From NCBI GenBank assembly GCA_011390985.1, contig JAABRJ010000032.1:1-7370 (forward strand): a DNA stretch of 7,370 nt, given 5' to 3'. The position numbers and the translations under genes were made by a program. Each line of letters starts with the position of its first letter. Position 1 is the first letter of the stretch. The stretch comes from Desulfobacteraceae bacterium. GTDB lineage: Bacteria; Desulfobacterota; Desulfobacteria; Desulfobacterales; JAABRJ01. The notes beneath the pieces are model-generated. The model had not been told where the DNA came from. It ran no database searches and saw nothing but the letters and a program-made list of their open reading frames with translations. Shown piece by piece: positions 1-6,115 of the stretch.

Positions 1-126
1 GAAGCGCGCGACTTCCTGCACCTCGAAGGGTTTGCCCGCAGCCGCGGCGGTCAGGCGATTTTCCTCGGCGGCACAGGCCGCGACCAGAACCGCCGCACAG
101 GCGGCGCCTATCAGGTGTTTGAACAT
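1..126 (-). CDS. Small putative lipoprotein, N-terminal part only
   Basis: The gene reads leftward and runs off the window, so only its first 42 codons are visible. The ATG (complement of 124-126) is preceded by AAAGGAGAACATC, which gives an AGGAG ribosome binding site 7 bases upstream. The protein opens with MFKHLIGAACAAVLVAAC, a Lys/His start and a hydrophobic stretch ending in a VAAC lipobox, so Cys18 should be lipidated by the Lgt/LspA pathway. Ala at +2 and +3, with no Asp, suggests sorting to the outer membrane in a Lol-type system. After the cysteine come AAEENRLTAAAAGKPFEVQE and the start of an unknown domain. I do not recognise the family and assign no function. It is transcribed divergently from the B12 genes and may be unrelated to them. 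Confidence 0.72.
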   Translation of the reverse strand, partial: MFKHLIGAACAAVLVAACAAEENRLTAAAAGKPFEVQEVARF

Positions 127-386
127 GATGTTCTCCTTTCGATTTAGAGTTGGGTTGGGCCCCCATGCGGCCAGGCAGTATGTCTTGGCAAAACGTCGGG
201 GATGGCGGTCACGGACCTGGGGCCAGCCGCTGATGTGTGGCCGTGTGAACGGTTACATCGATACCCACGGTCCGACCGCATGGTTCCGCGCTTGCTCCGA
301 AGGTCTTCGGGAAACCCGAAGGCCGGACAGCGTTTCGCGGATTTTCGTTCAAAAAATACGCAGGCAATTTGCCCAAATCAAACCGT
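127..386. other. Intergenic region with small inverted repeats, no gene seen
   Basis: No convincing coding region is present on either strand: the open frames here lack ribosome binding sites and protein-like composition. The stretch must contain the promoter of the leftward lipoprotein gene, but I could not pick one with confidence. The clearest structure is a hairpin at 302-324, with arms GGTCTTCGGG and CCCGAAGGCC around an AAA loop. It has no T-run on either side and so is not an intrinsic terminator. Bases 330-400 are notably more AT-rich than the surroundings, as expected for a promoter region. Confidence 0.5.
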
Positions 387-419
387 TTGACCCGAAAAAT
401 ATCCAACGCTAGCCGTTGG
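363..419. repeat. Cluster of three short inverted repeats, possible operator sites
   Basis: Three compact dyads lie in a row: GGCAA-T-TTGCC at 363-373, TCAAAC-C-GTTTGA at 378-390, and CCAACG-CTAGC-CGTTGG at 403-419. The middle one overlaps the candidate -35 box at 387-392. The first two have one-base centres, which suits a dimeric DNA-binding protein better than an RNA hairpin. The third could form a hairpin. No regulator family is recognised from the sequences. Confidence 0.35.
387..415 (+). promoter_or_regulatory. Candidate sigma-70 promoter for the btuFCD leader
   Basis: TTGACC at 387-392 is followed, after a 17-base AT-rich spacer, by TAGCCG at 410-415. The -35 box is good and the -10 box is poor. 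The layout mirrors the promoter of the btuB leader (TTGACT, 17 bases, TAAGCA). It would start transcription near 422, just where the structured leader begins. Confidence 0.3.
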
Positions 420-580
420 CTGCCTCCGGACCGGTGCATTTTGGCAGACAGGCGGGGCCGGTGCGGAGATGCCGCCCGCGGGGCCCCGCCATACGGCCCC
501 ACGGCACAGATTCCTGTTGACGCCCCCCGGTCTGGAAGGTAAATTCGGTTGTAAAGACCGTTCAGGCGCTCCGCGGAGCA
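420..580 (+). ncRNA. Divergent cobalamin-riboswitch-like leader of btuF
   Basis: This leader shares an ordered series of motifs with the clear cobalamin riboswitch before btuB. They are GGTGC (433-437), AGG (450-452), a second GGTGC followed by GGA (460-467) within a small CGG/CCG stem, a GCGGGGCCCCGC block (478-489) at the position of the CCCGCC core, GGCACAG (503-509, compare GCCACTG), TGGAAGG (533-539) and AAAGACCG (553-560, compare AAGACCTG). A terminator follows at 592-627. The strongly conserved CTGT after CCCGCC and a perfect GGGAA are missing, so it is a degenerate or divergent aptamer at best. The downstream genes encode B12 import, which fits cobalamin repression. Motif similarity was judged by eye; no covariance score is available. 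Confidence 0.4.
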
Positions 581-591
581 AAAAGGGACAT

Positions 592-627
592 CCCCGGGTC
601 GCAGCAGATCGAACCCGGGGTTTTTTT
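592..627 (+). terminator. Intrinsic terminator/attenuator abutting btuF
   Basis: Arms CCCCGGGT (592-599) and ACCCGGGG (613-620) form an 8-bp GC-rich stem with a 13-base loop, followed by seven T (621-627). The btuF ATG begins only five bases later. An unconditional terminator here would silence btuF, so it is best read as the expression platform of a regulated leader. A short alternative pairing, GGG (585-587) with CCC (592-594), would block formation of the first arm and could act as an antiterminator. Confidence 0.8.
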
Positions 628-631
628 ATCG

Positions 632-1528
632 ATGCGATCCGTTCTTCACACCATTATCGGGGTCGTTGTGGCCCTCACGGCCCTGCAAGCGGCCACCGCT
701 GCGACGGTCATCGACCAGATGGGCCGCAGCATCAACGTCCCGTACGACCCCCGGCGGGTTGTGGCGCTGGCCCCGAGCATTACCGAGATCGTCTTTGCGC
801 TGGGGTGCGAAGACCGGCTGGTGGGGGCGACCCGCTTCAGCAATTTCCCCCCTGCGGCCAAGCGCCTGCCCCAGGTGGGCTCCTATGTCCATCTGGATCT
901 GGAACGGATTGTCGCCCTGGCGCCGGACCTCTGCATCGCCGTCAAGGACGGCAACCCCAAGGCCGTCATCCAGCGTCTGGAAGCGCTGCAGATCCCGGTT
1001 TATGCCGTCAACCCCGTCAATTTGAGGGCCGTCGGCGACACCATCCTGGAAGTCGGCCAGCTCTTGAACGCCCGCCAACCGGCTGAACGCCTGGTGGCCG
1101 AAATGAATGCCCGCATCGAGGCCGTCAAGGCCCGGGTGGCCGGCAGCGACCGTCGTCCGCGGGTATTTTTCCAGATCGGGATTTCCCCAATCGTTTCCGT
1201 CGGCAGCCAGACCTTCATTCATGAGCTGATCATCATCGCCGGCGGGACCAACGTGGCCACCGGGCCGGTAGTCTACCCGCGCTTCAGCCGGGAGGAGACC
1301 TTCGCCCTGGCACCGGAAATTTTGATCATCACCTCCATGGACCGGGACGAGAGCTTCCTCAAGGCCAAGGCCGAGTGGCAGCAGTGGCCCGAGATTCCCG
1401 CCGTCCGCGACCAGCGCTTGCACCTGGTGGATTCTGACCTCTTTGACCGCGCCTCGCCGCGGCTGGTGGACGGCCTGGAGCTGCTGGCAGAGCTGATCCA
1501 TCCGCAACTGGCGCAAGCGGCCCCATGA
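632..1528 (+). CDS. btuF: Periplasmic vitamin B12-binding protein BtuF
   Basis: This 298-residue protein captures cobalamin in the periplasm and delivers it to the BtuCD transporter. Residues 1-23 are a Sec signal peptide (one Arg, then a hydrophobic core ending ALQAATA) with no lipobox. The mature part is a class III/TroA-fold binding protein. The hallmark ALAPSITEIVFALG is at 45-58. The first lobe carries LERIVALAPDL (90-100), whose Glu91 corresponds to the E. coli BtuF glutamate that salt-bridges BtuC. The second lobe has VFFQIGISP (178-186), SREETFALAPE (219-229, with the second docking Glu) and SDLFDRASPR (268-277), which closely match E. coli BtuF. The start is odd: there is no Shine-Dalgarno sequence, because the terminator T-run occupies that place. 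No better in-frame start keeps the signal peptide. The stop overlaps the btuC start. Other corrinoids such as cobinamide cannot be excluded as ligands. Confidence 0.93.
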   Translation: MRSVLHTIIGVVVALTALQAATAATVIDQMGRSINVPYDPRRVVALAPSITEIVFALGCEDRLVGATRFSNFPPAAKRLPQVGSYVHLDLERIVALAPDLCIAVKDGNPKAVIQRLEALQIPVYAVNPVNLRAVGDTILEVGQLLNARQPAERLVAEMNARIEAVKARVAGSDRRPRVFFQIGISPIVSVGSQTFIHELIIIAGGTNVATGPVVYPRFSREETFALAPEILIITSMDRDESFLKAKAEWQQWPEIPAVRDQRLHLVDSDLFDRASPRLVDGLELLAELIHPQLAQAAP

Positions 1529-2529
1529 GCCCCCGACCGGTTTTAAGGCGTTTGGCGCTCGTCTCACTGCCGCTGCTGCTGGCCCTGCTGACGACCATCT
1601 TCCTGGGGCTGGGGTTCGGCGTCACCGGCAGCGGGTTGCGGGCCATCTGGGAGGCGCTGCTGGCCCTGGATGTTTCCAACGTCGTCCAGCAGACCATCGT
1701 CTGGCGCATCCGCCTGCCGCGTGTTCTGCTGGCCGCAGAGGTCGGGGCGACCCTGTCGCTGGGCGGGCTGGTTTTTCAGGCGCTTTTGCGCAACCCGCTG
1801 GCGGAGCCTTACATCCTGGGGATTTCGGGGGGTTCGGCGGTCGGCGCGATCAGCGGGATCCTGCTCGGCCTGCCGCGTTTTCCGGGGGTCAGCGCCACCG
1901 CCTTTGCAGGCAGCATGGCCACCCTGGCGCTGGTGCTGATGCTCTCCTCGGGCCGCCAGATCCTCAAAAAAGACACCCTTCTTCTGGCCGGTGTGATGGT
2001 CAACGCGTTTTGTTCGGCCATGATCCTGTTTCTGATCTCACTGACCCAGGATTCCCGCCTGCACAACATCATTTTTTGGCTGATGGGCGACCTCTCGCTG
2101 TCGGACATGGGGCAGGTCCAGCTTCTGGCGCTGCTCCTGGCCCCCTGCTTCATCCTGGTGTTTCTGCTGTCGCACGCCATGAACCTCCTGCTGATGGGCA
2201 AGGAGACCGCCATGGTGCTGGGGGTCAACATCAAGGCGGTCACGCTGACGCTGCTGGTGGCGACCTCGTTTATGATCAGCGCCACGGTCGCCCAGTGCGG
2301 CCTGCTGGGCTTCGTGGGGCTCGTAATTCCCCATCTGCTGCGGCTGATGCTGGGACCGGATCACCGCATCCTGGTTCCGGCCTGCATTCTGGGGGGCGCC
2401 ACCTACATGGTGGGCTGCGACCTTCTGGCGCGGATCGTGCCGCGCCACGGTGAGCTGCCGGTGGGCGTGATCACCGCGATGATCGGGGCCCCGCTGTTTA
2501 TCTTTCTGCTGCGGAGGTCCGGAAAATGA
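1525..2529 (+). CDS. btuC: Vitamin B12 ABC transporter permease BtuC
   Basis: This is a 334-residue inner-membrane permease of the FecCD family. It works as a homodimer, forming the B12 channel beneath BtuF and above the BtuD ATPase. It is almost wholly hydrophobic, with about ten predicted membrane helices, the first at roughly 8-33. Family signatures are visible: RIRLPRVLLA (61-70), the conserved RNPLAEPYILGISGGSAVG (89-107), and the cytoplasmic coupling segment GFVGLVIPHLLRL (262-274), which contacts the ATPase. Near the C-terminus ELPVGVITAMIGAPLFIFLL (310-329) is the usual last helix. The length is normal for the family. The ATG overlaps the btuF stop (ATGA), indicating translational coupling. 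FecCD permeases for siderophores look similar; the cobalamin assignment rests on the BtuF match and the riboswitch context. Confidence 0.93.
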   Translation: MSPRPVLRRLALVSLPLLLALLTTIFLGLGFGVTGSGLRAIWEALLALDVSNVVQQTIVWRIRLPRVLLAAEVGATLSLGGLVFQALLRNPLAEPYILGISGGSAVGAISGILLGLPRFPGVSATAFAGSMATLALVLMLSSGRQILKKDTLLLAGVMVNAFCSAMILFLISLTQDSRLHNIIFWLMGDLSLSDMGQVQLLALLLAPCFILVFLLSHAMNLLLMGKETAMVLGVNIKAVTLTLLVATSFMISATVAQCGLLGFVGLVIPHLLRLMLGPDHRILVPACILGGATYMVGCDLLARIVPRHGELPVGVITAMIGAPLFIFLLRRSGK

Positions 2530-3362
2530 CCCCCGCCATCGTCGCCCGGGACCTCCGGCACGCCTACGGCCCCGAAACGGTCCTGCGGGGCCTGTCGTTC
2601 GACGTCAAAAAGGGGGAGTTTTTCATCATCATCGGCCCCAACGGCTCGGGCAAGACCACCCTGCTGAAGATCCTGGCCGGAATCGACCGCTCCTTCCAGG
2701 GCAGCGTCGAGCTGCTGCAGCGCCCGCTGCAATCCTACACCCGCCGCGAGTTGGCCCGGCGGCTGGCGCTGGTGCCGCAACTGGCGGCGGAAGCCTTTCC
2801 CTTCAGCGTCCATGAGGTGCTGCTGATGGGGCGTGCGCCCCACATGGGCCTGCTGGGGCTGGAGACGGAAAATGACCGCCGGATTGCCGAACAGGCCATG
2901 CGCTTCACCGGGGTGTCCCATCTCGGCCACCGCACCCTCGACCAGCTCAGCGGCGGGGAGCGCCAGCGGGTCTTCCTGGCCCGCGCGGTGTGTCAGGAGC
3001 CGGCCGTCATCCTGCTGGATGAACCCACCGCCGCACTGGACCTCGCCCACCAGATCCGTGTCATGGACCTGATGGCCCGCCTCCAGCATGAAAAGGGCGT
3101 CACCATCCTCATGGTTTCCCACGACATCAACCTTGCGGCGATGTATGCCGACCGCCTGATGCTGCTGAAAAGCGGCGCCAGGGTGGCGATCGGCCCCCCC
3201 CAGGAAATCGTCACCTATCAAAATATCGAGCGCACTTACGGATGCCGCGTTCTGGTGGGGACCAACCCGCTGGGCGGCTATCCCCAGATCACCCCGGTTC
3301 CAGGCAGATTTCTGCAAGACGCCAGCGATCCGGCCCCAGGCGGGAAACTGCCGGATCGTTAG
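2526..3362 (+). CDS. btuD: Vitamin B12 ABC transporter ATP-binding protein BtuD
   Basis: This 278-residue cytoplasmic ATPase hydrolyses ATP to drive B12 through BtuC. All motifs of an intact ABC ATPase are present in order: Walker A GPNGSGKTT (37-45), Q-loop in VPQ (83-85), signature LSGGERQ (141-147), Walker B VILLDEP (161-167) with catalytic Glu166, D-loop AALD (169-172) and H-loop His199 in VSHD. It belongs to the FepC/BtuD group of iron-siderophore and cobalamin importers. The C-terminal 50 or so residues extend past the ATPase core, as is usual in the stand-alone deltaproteobacterial-type proteins. The last part (PAPGGKLPDR) looks unstructured. The start overlaps the btuC stop by 4 bases, and GGAGG lies just upstream at 2514-2518. 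The gene ends the first operon. Confidence 0.93.
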   Translation: MTPAIVARDLRHAYGPETVLRGLSFDVKKGEFFIIIGPNGSGKTTLLKILAGIDRSFQGSVELLQRPLQSYTRRELARRLALVPQLAAEAFPFSVHEVLLMGRAPHMGLLGLETENDRRIAEQAMRFTGVSHLGHRTLDQLSGGERQRVFLARAVCQEPAVILLDEPTAALDLAHQIRVMDLMARLQHEKGVTILMVSHDINLAAMYADRLMLLKSGARVAIGPPQEIVTYQNIERTYGCRVLVGTNPLGGYPQITPVPGRFLQDASDPAPGGKLPDR

Positions 3363-3449
3363 CCGGCGGCCCTGAACCTTTCGCATAGGTTGCCCGGCCC
3401 GCCGACGGCGGCCGCAGAGCCGATAGTCCCCTGCCCCTTCAATCATCGA
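3363..3449. other. Spacer after btuD with weak GC hairpins
   Basis: No gene is seen. Two dyads are present: AACCT/AGGTT (3375-3379 with 3387-3391), and a GC-rich one, CCGCCG-A-CGGCGG (3399-3411). Neither is followed by a T-run, so there is no convincing intrinsic terminator for btuFCD. Some read-through into the btuB leader is possible. Confidence 0.4.
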
Positions 3450-3478
3450 TTGACTTCGGGTCTTTCTTGGAATAAGCA
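3450..3478 (+). promoter_or_regulatory. Sigma-70-type promoter of the btuB operon
   Basis: TTGACT (3450-3455) matches the -35 consensus at five of six positions. A 17-base spacer leads to TAAGCA (3473-3478) as a weak -10 box. Transcription would start near 3485, only a few bases before the first stem of the riboswitch, which is the expected arrangement. Confidence 0.5.
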
Positions 3479-3489
3479 GATGGAAAATT

Positions 3490-3676
3490 AGGTTCGGGTG
3501 CTGCTGTCAGCTTAATAGGGAACCCCGTGTGAATCGGGGACGGGCCCGCCGCTGTAACCCAGCCGGTCTTGCATGCCAAGACGGGGACTTTTTCGGCAAC
3601 TGCATGCCACTGTCCCGCGAGAGCGGGATGGGAAGGCAGCCGGAGAGGCTGGGAAGTCAGAAGACCTGCCTGAACC
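3490..3676 (+). ncRNA. Cobalamin riboswitch (B12 aptamer)
   Basis: The aptamer senses adenosyl- or other cobalamins and should reduce expression of the btuB operon when B12 is plentiful. Every landmark is readable. The outer stem pairs GGTTC (3491-3495) with GAACC (3672-3676). GGTGC is at 3497-3501 and AGGGAA at 3517-3522. A CCCC/GGGG stem (3523-3526 with 3536-3539) encloses GTGTGAAT. The core CCCGCCGCTGTAACC is at 3545-3559. The B12 box GCCACTG is at 3606-3612, followed by a TCCCGC-GAGA-GCGGGA hairpin, GGGAAGGC (3630-3637) and the closing AAGACCTGCC (3661-3670). Two GCATGC copies (3571 and 3602) probably bracket the peripheral stem. It is followed by a terminator, so control is by transcription termination. 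Confidence 0.96.
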
Positions 3677-3737
3677 GCTGGGCCATACCTTCGTGGACAG
3701 AGGGTGCCTGAAGATTCTGAGGATAAAACGGGAAATC

Positions 3738-3771
3738 CCGGATCGAAATCGTTTCGATCCGGTTTTTTTTT
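3738..3771 (+). terminator. Riboswitch expression-platform terminator
   Basis: CCGGATCGAAA (3738-3748) and TTTCGATCCGG (3752-3762) form a perfect 11-bp stem with a TCG loop, followed by nine T (3763-3771). It lies between the aptamer and the btuB ribosome binding site, so it is the off-switch. CGGG (3729-3732) can instead pair with CCCG (3737-3740), competing with the terminator's first arm. Whether this short pairing or a longer one is the true antiterminator is not settled by eye. Confidence 0.92.
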
Positions 3772-3814
3772 GCCATCGGCCCTCTGCCCCACCACCACCC
3801 GAGGAGGAAGGATA

Positions 3815-5794
3815 ATGAAACGGTTGACAGTCATCCTGGCGGTTTGGGCGCTGGCGGCATTTGCCGGCTCGGTGGCAGCCGCAGAGCAGGACCGGCCGGC
3901 GACACTGGCGGAAGTCGTGGTGACCGCGACCCGCACCGAAACATCCCTGGACAAGGTCGGCGGCAGCGCGGTGTCCGTCGTCACGGCGGCGGATATCGAA
4001 GCCGCCAAGCAGACGCGCGTCACGGAAGCGCTCAAGGGGATACCCGGAATCGACATCGTCGCAAATGGCGGCCCGGGATCAGCCGCCTCGGTCTTCATCC
4101 GCGGCGGAGACTCCAAAAACACGCTGGTGCTGGTGGACGGCATCATGTTCAACGACCCCTCCTCGCCCAACCGCTCTGCTGACCTCGCCAACCTGACGCT
4201 CGACAACATCGAGCGCATCGAGGTCGTCCGCGGCCCTCTCAGCGCCCTGTATGGCAGCAACGCCACCGCCGGTGTGATCAATATCATCACCAAGCAAGGC
4301 AGCGGCAGACCGACGGCGCATGTCGGCGCGGAATACGGCTCCTATGATACCTGGAGACTCTTCGGCGGCACATCCGGCGAGCTGAAAAAGTTCAATTTTG
4401 CCCTGACGGCCGCCAGAACCGAAACCGACGGCTTTTCGGCGGCCAACGACCGCAACTCGGATATCGCGCGGGGCGGCAACACAGCCGAGGACGACGGCTG
4501 GGAGAATACCACCTTGTCGGGAAAATTCGGCCTCGACATCACCGCCGACTTTGACATCAATGCGGTTGTCCGTTACATCGACTCAACCGCCGATATCGAT
4601 GATTTCAACGGGTTTGCCGCCGACCGCTGGAATTTCAACACCTTCCCGGCGGCGCTCGAACCGGAGGGGTCCAAAAGTCAGGAAGCGGAAAGCGACCAGC
4701 TTTTCTACCAGTTCAACGTGCACAATTATTTTTTCGACCGGCGGGTGGAATCCACCCTTTTCTACAAAGGCGCCGACCAGGACAATCAAACGTATGACGC
4801 GGACGGTAGCCGCATCAACGATCTGGAGGGCCGCAGCGCGGATCTCGGCTGGCAGGGCAGCCTGATGTTCACCGAGATCAACACGCTGTCCTTCGGCTAC
4901 ACCTATTTTGAGGAAAAGCTGGAGGAGAACGACAGCGACCAGAAAGAGGCCGATATCAACAGCTACTGGGTCAGCGATCAACTGTTTCTGCTGGACGACC
5001 GGCTGGTGGTCGTGGGCGGTGTCCGGGTTGACGACCACAGCCGTTTCGGAACCGAGACCACCTGGCAAGTGGCCCCCTCCTATCTGATCAAAAAGACCGA
5101 CACCACCCTCAAGGCCAGCTACGGCACGGGCTTTCGCGCACCGTCCTTGTACGAGCTTTTTGCCGAGCCCATCATTTCCTTCGGGTTTCTGGGCGGTAAC
5201 GAGGACCTCGACGCGGAGAAAAGCCGCGGCTGGGATGCCGGCTTCGAACAGCGCGTGTTCGACGGCAGCCTGAAATTCGGGGCCACCTATTTTTCCACCC
5301 GCTACAAGGACAAAATCGAGTTCGTCTACGATCCGGCAACCTTCAGGTCCACCTATGAAAACCTGGATGGCACCACCAAAACAAAAGGCGTCGAAACCTT
5401 TGCGGAGTGGTCGCCGGTCCCGGCGCTTTCATTGCTGCTCAATTACACCTACACCGACACCGAAGACCCGGACGGTGAGGAACTGGTGCGGCGGCCGCAA
5501 AACAAGGTCTATTTCAACACTCGATACCGCTGTCTCCAGCGGCTGACGCTCAATCTGGACGCCTACTGGGTCGACGACCGCAAAACCATTGCTGCGGCAG
5601 TCGATGCCGATGGAAACCGTGTCGAAGGCCTGGACGCCTATTATCTGGTCAACCTCGCGGCGGCCTATGATATAAAGGACCATGTGCAGCTGTATGGCCG
5701 AATCGACAACCTTTTTGATGAAGATTACGAGCAAGCTTGGAGCTACGCCACGCCGGGCTTGTCGGGCCACGCCGGTGTAAAATTTACGTTTTAA
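3815..5794 (+). CDS. btuB: TonB-dependent outer-membrane vitamin B12 receptor BtuB
   Basis: This 659-residue receptor takes cobalamin across the outer membrane using energy from TonB. The start at 3815 is chosen because GAGGAGGAAGGA sits just upstream and a signal peptide follows (MKRL, hydrophobic core, cleavage near AAA-EQ at 23/24). The frame is open further upstream, but that part is the terminator and riboswitch. The TonB box is LAEVVVTATR (31-40). The plug domain spans roughly 40-160, with VFIRGGDSKNTLVLVDG (93-109) and IEVVRGPLSALYGSNA (135-150). The barrel follows, with YGTGFRAPSLYELF (436-449) and RIDNLFDEDY (629-638), and the protein ends in the aromatic GVKFTF needed for BAM insertion. 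E. coli BtuB is about 45 residues shorter. The riboswitch directly upstream makes B12 or another corrinoid the likely substrate. Confidence 0.95.
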   Translation: MKRLTVILAVWALAAFAGSVAAAEQDRPATLAEVVVTATRTETSLDKVGGSAVSVVTAADIEAAKQTRVTEALKGIPGIDIVANGGPGSAASVFIRGGDSKNTLVLVDGIMFNDPSSPNRSADLANLTLDNIERIEVVRGPLSALYGSNATAGVINIITKQGSGRPTAHVGAEYGSYDTWRLFGGTSGELKKFNFALTAARTETDGFSAANDRNSDIARGGNTAEDDGWENTTLSGKFGLDITADFDINAVVRYIDSTADIDDFNGFAADRWNFNTFPAALEPEGSKSQEAESDQLFYQFNVHNYFFDRRVESTLFYKGADQDNQTYDADGSRINDLEGRSADLGWQGSLMFTEINTLSFGYTYFEEKLEENDSDQKEADINSYWVSDQLFLLDDRLVVVGGVRVDDHSRFGTETTWQVAPSYLIKKTDTTLKASYGTGFRAPSLYELFAEPIISFGFLGGNEDLDAEKSRGWDAGFEQRVFDGSLKFGATYFSTRYKDKIEFVYDPATFRSTYENLDGTTKTKGVETFAEWSPVPALSLLLNYTYTDTEDPDGEELVRRPQNKVYFNTRYRCLQRLTLNLDAYWVDDRKTIAAAVDADGNRVEGLDAYYLVNLAAAYDIKDHVQLYGRIDNLFDEDYEQAWSYATPGLSGHAGVKFTF

Positions 5795-5815
5795 GCCTGT
5801 TTGAGCGCAAAAGGC

Positions 5816-6115
5816 ATGCACGCAACGCGTTACGATCTTTCCCTTTTTTTACTTTTATTTTTGACCGTTGTGCTTTTGTGCGCCCCGGCCCGGGGCGCAG
5901 CGGTCTCTTTTGTCGACCACCGCGGCACGCCCATCCGCATCCAGGAAACGCCGCAGGCCGTCGTCTCGCTGGTGCCCGCGATCACGGAAATGATCGTCGC
6001 CATCGCAGCAGGCTTGATCCCGGATCTGGGCGCCTACCGCCAGTGGTGCCGGCAAACCGCCGCCGTGAGTGGCTTTCGGTTGGTTCTTTCCCGCCCAAAA
6101 AGGAGTGATGCGACC
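5816..6115 (+). pseudogene. BtuF-like remnant joined in frame to ExbB
   Basis: Starting 21 bases after btuB, this segment encodes a signal peptide (LSLFLLLFLTVVLLCAPARG) and the first strand and helix of a BtuF/FecB-type binding protein: VSFVDHRGTPIRI, then VVSLVPAITEMIVAIAAG, which aligns with VVALAPSITEIVFALG of btuF in this window. About 25 residues of the mature domain are followed directly by LIPDLGAYRQWCRQ, which resembles the C-terminal helix of such proteins (compare LLAELIHPQL at the end of btuF). The central 200 or so residues are absent. This looks like an internal deletion. No stop codon separates it from exbB, so it may be translated as an N-terminal extension with a secretion signal. 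The ATG at 5816 has only a weak ribosome binding site; an in-frame TTG at 5801 is the alternative start. It could be a functional leader domain rather than debris. Confidence 0.6.

Noticed and set aside
302..324. Hairpin as a possible intrinsic terminator
   Set aside because: The 10-bp stem is good, but no T-run follows on either strand and no gene ends nearby.
32..412. Plus-strand open frame opposite the lipoprotein gene and through the intergenic region
   Set aside because: It lacks a ribosome binding site and protein-like composition, and its first part is antisense to the supported lipoprotein.
469..1086. Plus-strand open frame crossing the leader and the start of btuF
   Set aside because: It overlaps btuF in another frame and runs through the attenuator; the sequence is Arg/Pro/Gly-rich, as is typical of a frame shadow.
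626..1567. Long open frame on the minus strand opposite btuF
   Set aside because: It is antisense to a clearly homologous binding protein, low in hydrophobic pattern, with no ribosome binding site or known motif.
2403..3446. Long open frame on the minus strand opposite btuD
   Set aside because: It is antisense to an intact ABC ATPase. Composition follows the GC-rich third-position pattern of btuD and no domain is recognisable.
3704..3814. In-frame upstream extension of btuB by 37 codons
   Set aside because: It covers the riboswitch terminator, has no ribosome binding site, and would bury the clear signal peptide that begins at 3815.
5737..6108. Frameshift in the BtuF-like remnant, continuing in another frame
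   Set aside because: The other frames give no binding-protein-like residues after about 6000. An internal deletion in the main frame explains the sequence better.
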